Notes: generated from the sequence alone by a model not told the origin. Counted from the stretch's first letter, positions 1 through 4,964 are shown. The stretch is 5,096 nucleotides of DNA from an uncultured Clostridia bacterium (GCA_947178015.1 CAMWWW010000187.1:1-5096); one strand, 5' to 3'. Numbers and translations are program-made.

Positions 1-362
1 ATCTTTATATGTAAAATCAGCCAATCTCCCATTTCACGGTTTACTCTTCCAAGCAAGGACATGTTTGGTCCTTCTTTTCTAAGCCTTCCGCAAATCTCTT
101 GCATAACGGATGCAAATTCTTGGTGCAAATTTTTATGACGCTCATAATCAGGATACTGACACGCAAGCTGCAAAGCTTCCTCAGCAGTAAAGTGCTTCTG
201 TGTATAATCCAAAAGAAAGTCTATGGTATGTTCCAGCTCCTTACAGCCTTCTCCCTTTGCCGTGGCATCCAAAAGAGCATTAAACGCTTCTAATAAGGCT
301 TTGTGCTGCTCATCTACAAGTTCATGCCCTGTCTCCAAATTCTTTGTCCACACATATTTCAT
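1..362 (-). CDS. Bacteriohemerythrin, C-terminal end cut off by the window edge
   Basis: Encodes the first 120 residues of a hemerythrin-domain protein, a four-helix bundle that binds O2 at a non-haem di-iron centre and serves bacteria in oxygen storage, delivery or sensing. The ligand pattern is clear: DEQH with His20, HFTAEE with His57 and Glu61, the HKNLH pair His76/His80, and WLILHIK with His118. The last ligand, an Asp expected a few residues on, lies outside the window. An aromatic Trp5 precedes the GHELVDEQH segment, as is usual in the family. It is cytoplasmic by appearance, with no signal or membrane segment. The ATG at 362-360 overlaps the TGA of the upstream ArsC-like gene (ATGA), and its strong purine-rich SD (AGGAGGGGAGG) lies inside the last codons of that gene, so translational coupling is likely. 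Family assignment is firm; the physiological role (O2 scavenging or sensing) is inference. Confidence 0.93.
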   Translation of the reverse strand, partial: MKYVWTKNLETGHELVDEQHKALLEAFNALLDATAKGEGCKELEHTIDFLLDYTQKHFTAEEALQLACQYPDYERHKNLHQEFASVMQEICGRLRKEGPNMSLLGRVNREMGDWLILHIK

Positions 363-727
363 TGTTTCCTCCCCTCCTTTTCTATGATTTGTTTCCATAT
401 CTCTTCCTTAAATCCCGGACACACGCCTGATTTTGAAACAAGAAGCGGGCGCTTTACCAACATTCCATCTGTTGCCAAAAGCTCTATCTGCTCCTCCTCA
501 CTCATAGAAGAAAGCTTATCTTTAAGCCCAAGCTCTTTGTATTTCAGCCCGCTTGTATTATAGAATTTCTTGATCGGCAGTCCGCTCTCTTCTATCCAGC
601 ATGCCAACTCTTCCTTTGTCGGGTTCTGCTCTGTAATATGTCTGTCCTCATAGATCACATTTTCCTGATCCAGCCATTTTTTTGCTTTCTGGCAGGTACT
701 GCACTTGGGATATTCTAATAATAACAT
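359..727 (-). CDS. ArsC/Spx-family thioredoxin-fold protein
   Basis: A 122-residue protein of the ArsC/Spx/MgsR family, of typical full length. It has the N-terminal CxxC redox motif (Cys9-Ser-Thr-Cys12) after a YPKCSTC strand-loop, then RHI (29-31), NPTKEEL (35-41), SGLPIKKFYNTSG (48-60), the LATDGMLVKRPLL block (84-96) with the conserved Arg93, and GFKEEIW near the end. These match the arsenate-reductase-family proteins common in Clostridia. True arsenate reduction is not shown: no ars genes are nearby, and members of this fold also act as Spx-type RNA polymerase partners or general thiol reductases. A perfect SD (AAGGAGGA, 740-733) precedes ATG 727. The gene is cotranscribed with, and overlaps by 4 bases, the downstream hemerythrin gene, pointing to oxygen or redox stress. 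The family call is secure; the exact function is not. Confidence 0.9.
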   Translation of the reverse strand: MLLLEYPKCSTCQKAKKWLDQENVIYEDRHITEQNPTKEELACWIEESGLPIKKFYNTSGLKYKELGLKDKLSSMSEEEQIELLATDGMLVKRPLLVSKSGVCPGFKEEIWKQIIEKEGRKQ

Positions 728-837
728 TTGTGTCCTCCTTTATTTTATCTGATTGATAACATAATACCCTCTGCACAAGACATCTATTCGCCCATGTGCA
801 TCATGAATTCCGAACGATCTTTTCTATATTTAAAATT

Positions 838-862
838 GAGTAGAGGATTATTTCCTCTACTC
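838..862 (-). terminator. Perfect 10-bp hairpin, possible secondary terminator
   Basis: Arms 838-847 (GAGTAGAGGA) and 853-862 (TCCTCTACTC) pair perfectly around a 5-base loop. On the minus strand the stem is followed by AATTTTAAATA, only a weak U-tract, so termination is uncertain. It lies about 60 bases beyond the stronger terminator of the 952-1434 gene and 110 bases before the ArsC-like gene. It could be a back-up terminator or an RNA structural element. Confidence 0.4.
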
Positions 863-914
863 GCGCTGGGCATTTGTCGACTTTTCCAACACTTCTCTGG
901 ACGCTTATGTGCAA

Positions 915-946
915 TATCAAAACTGCCGCACACCTTGTGCGGCAGC
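915..946 (-). terminator. Rho-independent terminator of the 952-1434 gene
   Basis: A G+C-rich perfect 10-bp stem, 945-936 with 932-923 (CTGCCGCACA / TGTGCGGCAG) and a 3-base loop, is followed on the minus strand by TTTTGATATT. It begins 6 bases after the TGA of the upstream minus-strand gene, the classical position. No U-tract follows it in the plus direction, so the minus orientation is preferred. Confidence 0.8.
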
Positions 947-951
947 CTTCT

Positions 952-1434
952 TCATTCCACCTCCAGCCCGCATGCCCTCGCGGTGCCTTCATATATCTTC
1001 CGTGTCTCCTTATCCTTAAAAAATATCGGATACCGAAGCCCATAATTTCCCCAAAGGGTACAAAGATATTTTCCAAAATAAAATGTACTAAATAAAATCT
1101 CTCGTGCTGTTACTCTGGAAACCAAAGGTATCCATCTCTCTGTCAGCGGATAATAGATCGCCTGTGTATGTTCCATATCCGTGAGCTTTTCTTTCTCCGA
1201 CGGTGTCAGGTTTTCTAAGAATTTCTCTCTGCCCTCTTCCTCCAGCCTGCTGTAATAACAATCAAAATAAGAATTTTCTTCCCCATTCATTGAAAGAGCA
1301 CATTCGATAAATTCTCTATAATTTTCTTCCGTTCCGCTTAATATTGCATAATCGTACTTCCTGAAACCCTCTTCAATATTGGAAATATGTAAAAGGTTCT
1401 TCTGTAAAAACTCCTGATCGCTAATGCCCTTCAT
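952..1434 (-). CDS. Hypothetical protein, unrecognised family
   Basis: A 160-residue protein that I do not recognise. It is charged and soluble-looking: a Lys/Glu-rich N-terminal half with predicted helices (LEEEGREKFLENLTPSEKEK), then a more hydrophobic, aromatic C-terminal half (YYPLTERWIPLVSRV, ILFSTFYFGKYLCTLWGNYGLRYPIFF) that may form a folded core. There is no signal peptide, no clear membrane span, no helix-turn-helix and no obvious catalytic motif. The start at 1434 is preferred because AGGGGGA lies 7 bases upstream; an in-frame ATG at 1455, with a weaker AGGA, would add seven residues. A convincing terminator follows the stop. Its promoter carries a palindrome on the -10, of the same type as those at the divergent MFS promoter, so the two genes are probably co-repressed. 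Coding status is good; function is unknown. Confidence 0.75.
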   Translation of the reverse strand: MKGISDQEFLQKNLLHISNIEEGFRKYDYAILSGTEENYREFIECALSMNGEENSYFDCYYSRLEEEGREKFLENLTPSEKEKLTDMEHTQAIYYPLTERWIPLVSRVTAREILFSTFYFGKYLCTLWGNYGLRYPIFFKDKETRKIYEGTARACGLEVE

Positions 1435-1475
1435 ATATATTCCCCCTAACCTCATATACTCTTCATCCTGAACAG

Positions 1476-1493
1476 TATACTAACGTTAGTGTA
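1476..1493. promoter_or_regulatory. Palindromic operator-like site on the -10 of the minus-strand promoter
   Basis: TATACTAACGTTAGTGTA contains the perfect 12-base palindrome ACTAACGTTAGT (1479-1490). Extending to 18 bases leaves only one mismatched pair (1478/1491). It covers the proposed minus-strand -10 (TACACT, 1493-1488) and the likely transcription start, where a repressor would block transcription. It shares ATACyAACGTTmG with the site at 1638-1654. Size and symmetry resemble TetR-family operators; the identity of the binding protein is inferred. Confidence 0.65.
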
Positions 1494-1516
1494 GCATATG
1501 GCAGTCAAAAAAGCAA
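1488..1516 (-). promoter_or_regulatory. Promoter of the hypothetical gene 952-1434
   Basis: Minus-strand TTGCTT (1516-1511), a 17-base spacer and TACACT (1493-1488) preceded by TGC, an extended -10. The predicted start of transcription near 1481 gives a leader of about 47 bases. The -35 is only a partial match (TTG kept) and overlaps the T-run of the hairpin at 1507-1533. A closer TTGACT (1508-1503) has no -10 at a workable distance. Confidence 0.5.
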
Positions 1517-1533
1517 GCCAAAAACTGGCTGCT
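1507..1533 (-). terminator. Terminator-like hairpin with six Ts, minus strand
   Basis: On the minus strand AGCAGCCA (1533-1526) pairs with TGGCT-T-GCT (1520-1512, one bulged base) around a 5-base loop, directly followed by TTTTTT (1512-1507, sharing its first base with the stem). It begins one position after the TAA of the small ORF at 1611-1534. No known gene lies upstream on this strand, so it terminates either that small transcript or antisense transcription, or it is the remnant of a lost gene's end. Confidence 0.5.
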
Positions 1534-1611
1534 TTATGAACTTGCGCTGTTATCCTGCTGGATGCTATGCTCTTTTTTCATCAAAATAGTAACATTGATC
1601 TTGACAAACAT
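1534..1611 (-). CDS. Possible 25-residue small ORF or gene remnant
   Basis: An open frame from ATG 1611 to TAA 1536-1534, 25 residues, starting MFVKINVTIL; an internal ATG at 1581 would give 15 residues (MKKEHSIQQDNSASS). It ends immediately before the terminator-like hairpin at 1533-1507, which is the main reason to list it. Neither start has a recognisable SD, and the 5' part runs through the -35 of the divergent MFS promoter and its first operator. It may be the C-terminal stub of a deleted minus-strand gene (a repressor would fit the operators), a small peptide gene, or chance. Confidence 0.2.
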   Translation of the reverse strand: MFVKINVTILMKKEHSIQQDNSASS

Positions 1612-1628
1612 ACCAACTGTATGATATT
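1601..1628 (+). promoter_or_regulatory. Promoter of the MFS transporter gene
   Basis: A perfect -35 TTGACA (1601-1606) and GATATT (1623-1628) at 16-base spacing; TATTGT (1625-1630) at 18 bases is an alternative. Transcription would start near 1635, giving a leader of about 90 bases. One operator-like inverted repeat fills the spacer and another lies just past the start, so the promoter looks tightly repressible. Confidence 0.6.
1609..1623. promoter_or_regulatory. Operator-like inverted repeat between -35 and -10
   Basis: CATAC (1609-1613) and GTATG (1619-1623) form a perfect 5-bp inverted repeat around CAACT, inside the spacer of the MFS promoter. The 12-base string AAACATACCAAC (1606-1617) recurs exactly at 1634-1645, showing that two copies of one site flank the -10. 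Binding here would occlude RNA polymerase. Confidence 0.55.
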
Positions 1629-1637
1629 GTTTTAAAC

Positions 1638-1654
1638 ATACCAACGTTCGGTAT
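1638..1654. promoter_or_regulatory. Operator-like inverted repeat at the MFS transcription start
   Basis: ATACC (1638-1642) and GGTAT (1650-1654) flank a 7-base centre holding AACGTT. The ATACyAACGTTmG core is shared with the palindrome at 1476-1493 on the divergent promoter. Its position just downstream of the predicted start is typical of a repressor roadblock. A TetR-type regulator is the likeliest binder; the claim rests on form only. Confidence 0.6.
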
Positions 1655-1665
1655 TAAAGTTTGTG

Positions 1666-1710
1666 TCTGTGCTGCTTACGCAAGCTTTTCTTTTATCCAA
1701 GCAGCACAGA
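1666..1710 (+). promoter_or_regulatory. 12-bp stem-loop in the MFS mRNA leader
   Basis: TCTGTGCTGCTT (1666-1677) pairs perfectly with AAGCAGCACAGA (1699-1710), leaving a 21-base pyrimidine-rich loop. The stem ends 3 bases before the SD (GAGGA, 1714-1718) of the MFS gene. It lacks a U-run, so it is not a terminator. It could stabilise the mRNA or modulate ribosome access. I see no ATG-initiated leader peptide, so classical drug-induced translation attenuation is not supported. Confidence 0.6.
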
Positions 1711-1723
1711 AATGAGGAAACAT

Positions 1724-2977
1724 ATGAAACAAACATTATTTTCAAAAGATTTTACATTAGTAGTAATTGGGCAGATTATCTCTCTATTTGGCAACGCAGC
1801 CATTCGATTTGCTCTGCCGCTGTATTTATTAAATCTATCCGGTTCCTCCGCACTTTATGGCACGGTCACAGCATGTGCCTTTATTCCCGCCATTCTGTTA
1901 TCTCCTGTTGGAGGAATTATCGCAGACAGAGTAAATAAGCGGAATATCATGGTAACGTTAGATTTTCTGACGGCTGCTATTATCTTGGCATTTTCTTTGC
2001 TTATGAACCATGTAAACATTATATTGCTGCTTGTGATAACTCTTATGTTATTATATGGCATTGCAGGTGCCTACCAGCCATCTGTACAGGCAAGCATCCC
2101 CCTATTGATGAATCAGGAGCACTATATGAAAGCCAATTCGATCATTAATACCATAAGCTCCTTTTCCTCCCTTATGGGTCCTATCCTTGGGGGCATTTTA
2201 TATAGCATATATGGATTAAAGCCAATTTTGTGGGTTTGTATACTATGCTTTTTTCTCTCAGCGGTTATGGAACTATTTATTCATATTCCCTATCAAAAGC
2301 AAAATGTACAAAACAATATTTTAAAAACAATTCAAGGTGATTTTACAGAAAGTGTTCGATTTATAAGAAAGGAAAAGCCTGTTCTTGGAAAAGGAATGTT
2401 CGTTGCCTGCGGCATAAATTTATTTTTATCTGCAATGATTATAGTCGCATTGCCATACCTAATCACAGAAGTACTTCCATTCGAAAAAACATGGGCTAAT
2501 ACACTATATGGATTTGCTCAGGGAGCACTGGCAGCCGGAGGGCTGACAGGAGGCATCTGTGCGGGGATTTTTGCCAATAAATTATCGATAAAAAATTCAG
2601 GGTTTATACTAATGATCTGCTCTCTATGTGTATTTCCTATGGGATTGACACTAATGTTATTTTCCTCTGGATTTATCAACTATTTGATTATCACGGTATG
2701 TTGTTTTATTATCATGGTATTCTCTACTATTTTCACTGTGCAGATGATGTCATTTATACAGACAGAAACTCCCCCAAATTTAATTGGGAAGGTGATCTCT
2801 GTGATCCTCACTGTCTCCATGTGCACACAGCCATTGGGCAACGCCTTATATGGGATTTTATTTGAAATTAGTGATGGCTTTGAATTCGCTGTTATTTTAT
2901 TCGCAGGACTTCTTTCACTTATCATCGCCCTGCGCACCAAACGTATATTCCTAAATTCTTTGGAAAAAACTACATAG
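1724..2977 (+). CDS. MFS transporter, DHA3/Mef-like drug efflux type
   Basis: A 417-residue integral membrane protein with about 12 hydrophobic segments and a central cytoplasmic loop (about 188-222), the usual size for a proton-driven MFS exporter. Family marks include the N-terminal IGQIISLFGNAAIRFALPLYLL segment (split here at GNA), the loop 2-3 motif A GGIIADRVNKR (63-73), YQPSVQASIPLL (117-128), GPILGGILY (152-160), and ETPPNLIGKVIS (348-359), which matches the PPxxxGRVxS motif of the DHA3 (MFS_3, macrolide-efflux-like) group. The substrate is unknown. The start at 1724 has GAGGA 5 bases upstream; the frame is open back to a TTG at 1661, but that would begin inside the leader stem-loop and lacks an SD. 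It reads more AT-rich, with many ATA codons, than the right-hand genes, which may indicate transfer. Flanking operator sites imply repression by a TetR-like regulator encoded elsewhere. Confidence 0.88.
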   Translation: MKQTLFSKDFTLVVIGQIISLFGNAAIRFALPLYLLNLSGSSALYGTVTACAFIPAILLSPVGGIIADRVNKRNIMVTLDFLTAAIILAFSLLMNHVNIILLLVITLMLLYGIAGAYQPSVQASIPLLMNQEHYMKANSIINTISSFSSLMGPILGGILYSIYGLKPILWVCILCFFLSAVMELFIHIPYQKQNVQNNILKTIQGDFTESVRFIRKEKPVLGKGMFVACGINLFLSAMIIVALPYLITEVLPFEKTWANTLYGFAQGALAAGGLTGGICAGIFANKLSIKNSGFILMICSLCVFPMGLTLMLFSSGFINYLIITVCCFIIMVFSTIFTVQMMSFIQTETPPNLIGKVISVILTVSMCTQPLGNALYGILFEISDGFEFAVILFAGLLSLIIALRTKRIFLNSLEKTT

Positions 2978-3013
2978 ATTTTTATGTTTTCTTTCCGAAC
3001 ATTGCATTTACCT

Positions 3014-3140
3014 AAGGTCCGCGCAGAGAACGGCCTATAGTCCTCCATCACCCTGCTCTCGCTTAGTATCCATTACGTTTTTCACTAAGCAAGAACAGGG
3101 TGACGGAGGACCATAGGCGCTTCTTTACGCGGACCTTTTT
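3014..3140 (+). repeat. Long 124-base inverted repeat (giant hairpin) with T-run
   Basis: Arms 3014-3067 and 3084-3137 pair across 54 positions without a bulge: I count 46 Watson-Crick pairs, one G-T and seven isolated or paired mismatches (3024/3127, 3031/3120, 3032/3119, 3039/3112, 3047/3104, 3056/3095, 3060/3091), around a 16-base loop. The outer ends are AAGGTCCGCG and CGCGGACCTT, and the right end runs into TTTTT (3136-3140). As RNA it could terminate the MFS transcript 36 bases after its stop. In the other direction no T-run follows, so it is not a standard terminator for the aldolase operon. The length far exceeds ordinary terminators, suggesting a MITE-like or dispersed palindromic element; no clear target-site duplication is seen. 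No gene lies in 2978-3222. Confidence 0.75.
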
Positions 3141-3222
3141 CAAAAATGACTATACAAATCTTACTTTTGAATAAAATAAAACCTATCCCCAAAAAATACT
3201 AACTAAAGAATGTAAAAACGCT

Positions 3223-4209
3223 CTAGAATGTCTCATCCAATAATTCCTGATAAAATCTGCTATAATCTGTTCTTTTTTCTTTGATACATTTGATCGCAGA
3301 AGACGGATGACTGTTTAATATTCCAGTGAGAAGATATGGCAGATCATATCCCCACTCATTTCCCTCTGCCTTAAGCTTTAAAATGTGCTTTTCTACGAAT
3401 TCCATAACAGGAATCAAATTATATTTCGGATTGCGAAGGAATCCCAACAGAGACTCAAGATAGCAGTTGCCTGCTCCTCTGCCCATTCCACTCACAGTGG
3501 CGTCCAGAAAGCTTGTTCCCAACGACAGTGACTCTATGGTATTTGCAAACGCAAGCTGTTGATTATTATGTGCATGAATCCCAATCTTCTTTCCTGATTT
3601 TGCACCTATCTCCAAATATCTGCTGGTCAGACGGCGAATCTGTTCTGGGTAAAATGCGCCAAAGCTGTCCACCAAATAAATGGCATCCACACTGCTCTTG
3701 GCAAGGATCTCCAGTCCATTGTTCAGATCATCCTCATTTACTTTTGACACAGCCATAATATTAACCGTCGTCTCATATCCCTTCCTTTTTGCATCCTCAA
3801 TCATCGCAATCGCAGCCGGAATTGTGTTTGTGTAGGTCGCGACGCGAATCATATCGATCGGACTGTCCTTTCTGGGAAGAATATCCTTCTTATAGTCTGT
3901 TCTTCCAACATCCGCCATTACAGATATTTTAAGTTCTGTCTTATTGTCCCCGACGACCGCACGTATATCAGAATCCTTGCAGAATTTCCATGGACCGAAT
4001 TCCTTTTCCTGAAATATAGCTTTTGACGCCTTATAGCCAAATTCCATATAATCGACACCTGCCGCCACATTCATGTGATACAAATCTTTTACGAATTCAT
4101 CTGAAAAATAAAAATTATTTACCAAACCGCCATCTCGCAGGGTACAATCTACCACCTTGATATCTGGTCGAAAGGAAACTAGGGTTCCATTTGTCTGCTG
4201 CAGTTCCAT
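3223..4209 (-). CDS. DRE-TIM metallolyase (HMGL-like), aldolase catalytic domain protein
   Basis: A 328-residue TIM-barrel enzyme of the HMG-CoA lyase/isopropylmalate synthase/4-hydroxy-2-oxovalerate aldolase superfamily. It carries the signature DCTLRDGG (21-28; catalytic Arg25, metal ligand Asp26), YMEFGY (54-59), VDSFG (180-184), the HAHNN metal-binding motif (His212, His214, Asn215) and GMGRGAGN (241-248). All residues needed for divalent-metal-dependent C-C bond cleavage or formation are present. The C-terminal 60 residues are specific to this subgroup, often annotated only as aldolase catalytic domain-containing. No acyl-CoA-partner domain or DmpF-like dehydrogenase neighbour is visible, so the substrate is unknown. 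The start is fixed by GAGGAGGAT (AGGAGG at 4222-4217), 7 bases from ATG 4209. It lies 19 bases after folT with no promoter or terminator between, so it should share the THF riboswitch control. No clear terminator follows the TAG. Confidence 0.88.
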   Translation of the reverse strand: MELQQTNGTLVSFRPDIKVVDCTLRDGGLVNNFYFSDEFVKDLYHMNVAAGVDYMEFGYKASKAIFQEKEFGPWKFCKDSDIRAVVGDNKTELKISVMADVGRTDYKKDILPRKDSPIDMIRVATYTNTIPAAIAMIEDAKRKGYETTVNIMAVSKVNEDDLNNGLEILAKSSVDAIYLVDSFGAFYPEQIRRLTSRYLEIGAKSGKKIGIHAHNNQQLAFANTIESLSLGTSFLDATVSGMGRGAGNCYLESLLGFLRNPKYNLIPVMEFVEKHILKLKAEGNEWGYDLPYLLTGILNSHPSSAIKCIKEKRTDYSRFYQELLDETF

Positions 4210-4228
4210 TTTTCATCCTCCTCAAATT

Positions 4229-4786
4229 TTATTTTCTTTCCAAAAGCGGCTTCACACTTCTCTCTACCGCTCTTAATATTATAACAAAAATTGCTGTGTC
4301 TATCGGCCACATAACGGCATTTTTAATTAGCCGTGCGGGCAAAAGCACCATAAATGCTTTTCCGTAGAGCATGGAGATCCAAAGTGTATTAAAGCCGCAG
4401 TTTACAATTAGCTTAACCAAAAAACATGCCACTGCTACCCTCCACACCTTGATGGGCTTCTTGTATAAAAAAGAACCATATAGGACACCGCCCAGCATTG
4501 CGTCAAAGGTGAAGCCCGGAAAAAATTGCCCATCTGGCTTAATAAAGAATTTCAGCAGGTCCAATGTCCCGCCAAATATTCCTCCCACCACTGGTCCGAA
4601 CAGAAAGTCTACAACACGGTTTGGTATCCCAGAAAAACCAATTTTTATATATGGTCCGATATTGATCGACGCCACATATCCCAGAATAACTGCCAATGCG
4701 GCAAGAAGACCACACATAACAACCGTGCGAAGGCTTGCAAACTCTCGGAATGATTTTGCTACAATAGATTCTGAAAATTTTTGCAT
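4229..4786 (-). CDS. folT: Folate ECF transporter S component FolT
   Basis: A 185-residue membrane protein with about five or six hydrophobic segments (for example 22-42, 59-82, 96-108, 117-134, 140-150, 162-172), the size and form of ECF S components. FolT-specific stretches are IKIGFSGIPNRVVDFLFGP (48-66), GGIFGGTLDLLKFFIKP (68-84), FFPGFTFDAMLGGVLYG (88-104) and ARLIKNAVMWPID (151-163). The S component binds folate and recruits the shared energising module (EcfA, EcfA', EcfT), which is not encoded here, to import folates at the cell membrane. ATG 4786 has AGGAGG (4801-4796) 9 bases upstream, and that SD can be masked by a complementary leader segment. The THF riboswitch upstream independently confirms the folate role. 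It is the first gene of a two-gene operon with the HMGL-like enzyme. Confidence 0.93.
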   Translation of the reverse strand: MQKFSESIVAKSFREFASLRTVVMCGLLAALAVILGYVASINIGPYIKIGFSGIPNRVVDFLFGPVVGGIFGGTLDLLKFFIKPDGQFFPGFTFDAMLGGVLYGSFLYKKPIKVWRVAVACFLVKLIVNCGFNTLWISMLYGKAFMVLLPARLIKNAVMWPIDTAIFVIILRAVERSVKPLLERK

Positions 4787-4791
4787 AAAAA

Positions 4792-4855
4792 TATACCTCC
4801 TTTGCAGCGCCTGTTACTACATAAGAGGTATAAAATGCCCCTGTCTATGTAGCAG
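4792..4855 (-). promoter_or_regulatory. Riboswitch expression platform: SD-sequestering switch
   Basis: Two exclusive folds are visible on the minus strand. In one, TATACCTCTT (4832-4823) pairs with AGGAGGTATA (4801-4792; 10 pairs, one G-U), burying the folT SD. In the other, CTACATA (4852-4846) pairs with TATGTAG (4823-4817), with AGGGG (4842-4838) pairing CCTCT (4828-4824) inside, trapping the anti-SD and freeing the SD. The second stem shares bases with the P1 3' strand CTGCT (4855-4851), so ligand-stabilised P1 should favour the buried SD. There is no U-run, so control looks translational. Pairings are seen; the switching direction is inferred and agrees with THF riboswitches acting as OFF switches. 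Confidence 0.7.
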
Positions 4856-4948
4856 CGGGATGCGGGGCATGTACCGCAAGGTTTCCTTTTCTTCCAGATG
4901 ACAACTCCCTGTTCACCCGGCGCTTAACGCACAAGCCCCTACTCTGCT
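4851..4948 (-). promoter_or_regulatory. Tetrahydrofolate (THF) riboswitch aptamer
   Basis: A 98-base aptamer matching the THF riboswitch class. On the minus strand, P1 is AGCAG (4948-4944) with CTGCT (4855-4851), followed by AGTAG. P2 is GGGGC (4939-4935) with GCCCC (4868-4864), extended by TGT/ACA past a U-U mismatch. Then come the conserved GTGCGTTAAG, the P3 arm CCGGGTGA pairing with TCATCTGG around an AGGGAGTTG-type loop, a small AAGG/CCTT hairpin, and the conserved GCGGTACA and GCATCCCGCTGC closing segments. This class binds reduced folates in Clostridia and lowers expression of folate uptake and synthesis genes. Here it precedes folT and, through the operon, the HMGL-like enzyme. It was recognised by eye from motifs and pairings; no covariance-model search was run. 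Confidence 0.9.
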
Positions 4949-4964
4949 TTTTATTATCTGTTAC

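Larger units (their letters stand above)
741..951. other. Structured intergenic region upstream of the ArsC-like gene
   Basis: About 210 bases without a convincing gene. It holds two perfect 10-bp stem-loops (838-862 and 923-945, listed separately). The minus strand presumably carries the promoter of the ArsC-like/hemerythrin pair close to its start; a TATTAT at 770-765 is a possible -10, but I see no good -35 at the right spacing, so no promoter is called. Read on the minus strand in the same frame as the 952-1434 gene, the sequence stays open for 55 codons after that gene's TGA (951-787) until a TAG at 786-784. Because a terminator lies at the start of this stretch, it is probably not translated. 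Structured, open sequence of this kind may be a dispersed intergenic repeat, which is inference only. Confidence 0.4.

Noticed and set aside
303..563. Plus-strand open frame opposite the ArsC-like gene
   Set aside because: Antisense shadow of two clearly recognisable overlapping minus-strand genes.
952..1434. The unknown protein as the missing TetR repressor
   Set aside because: No N-terminal helix-turn-helix pattern; the charged, aromatic composition does not fit the family.
1661..1723. N-terminal extension of the MFS protein from a TTG start at 1661
   Set aside because: It would start inside the leader stem-loop without an SD and adds a cysteine-rich stretch not typical of MFS N-termini; ATG 1724 has GAGGA at good spacing.
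3014..3140. Calling the long palindrome an insertion sequence or CRISPR
   Set aside because: There is no transposase frame, no target-site duplication I can identify and no spaced repeats; it is listed as an inverted repeat only.
3223..4209. Naming the aldolase-type gene folB (dihydroneopterin aldolase)
   Set aside because: FolB is a short protein of a different fold (tunnelling fold) without DCTLRDG or HAHNN motifs; the folate link here rests only on operon context.
4371..4901. Plus-strand open frame of 176 codons
   Set aside because: Antisense to folT and its riboswitch; low-complexity translation with no motif and no SD. It is a shadow of the real minus-strand gene.
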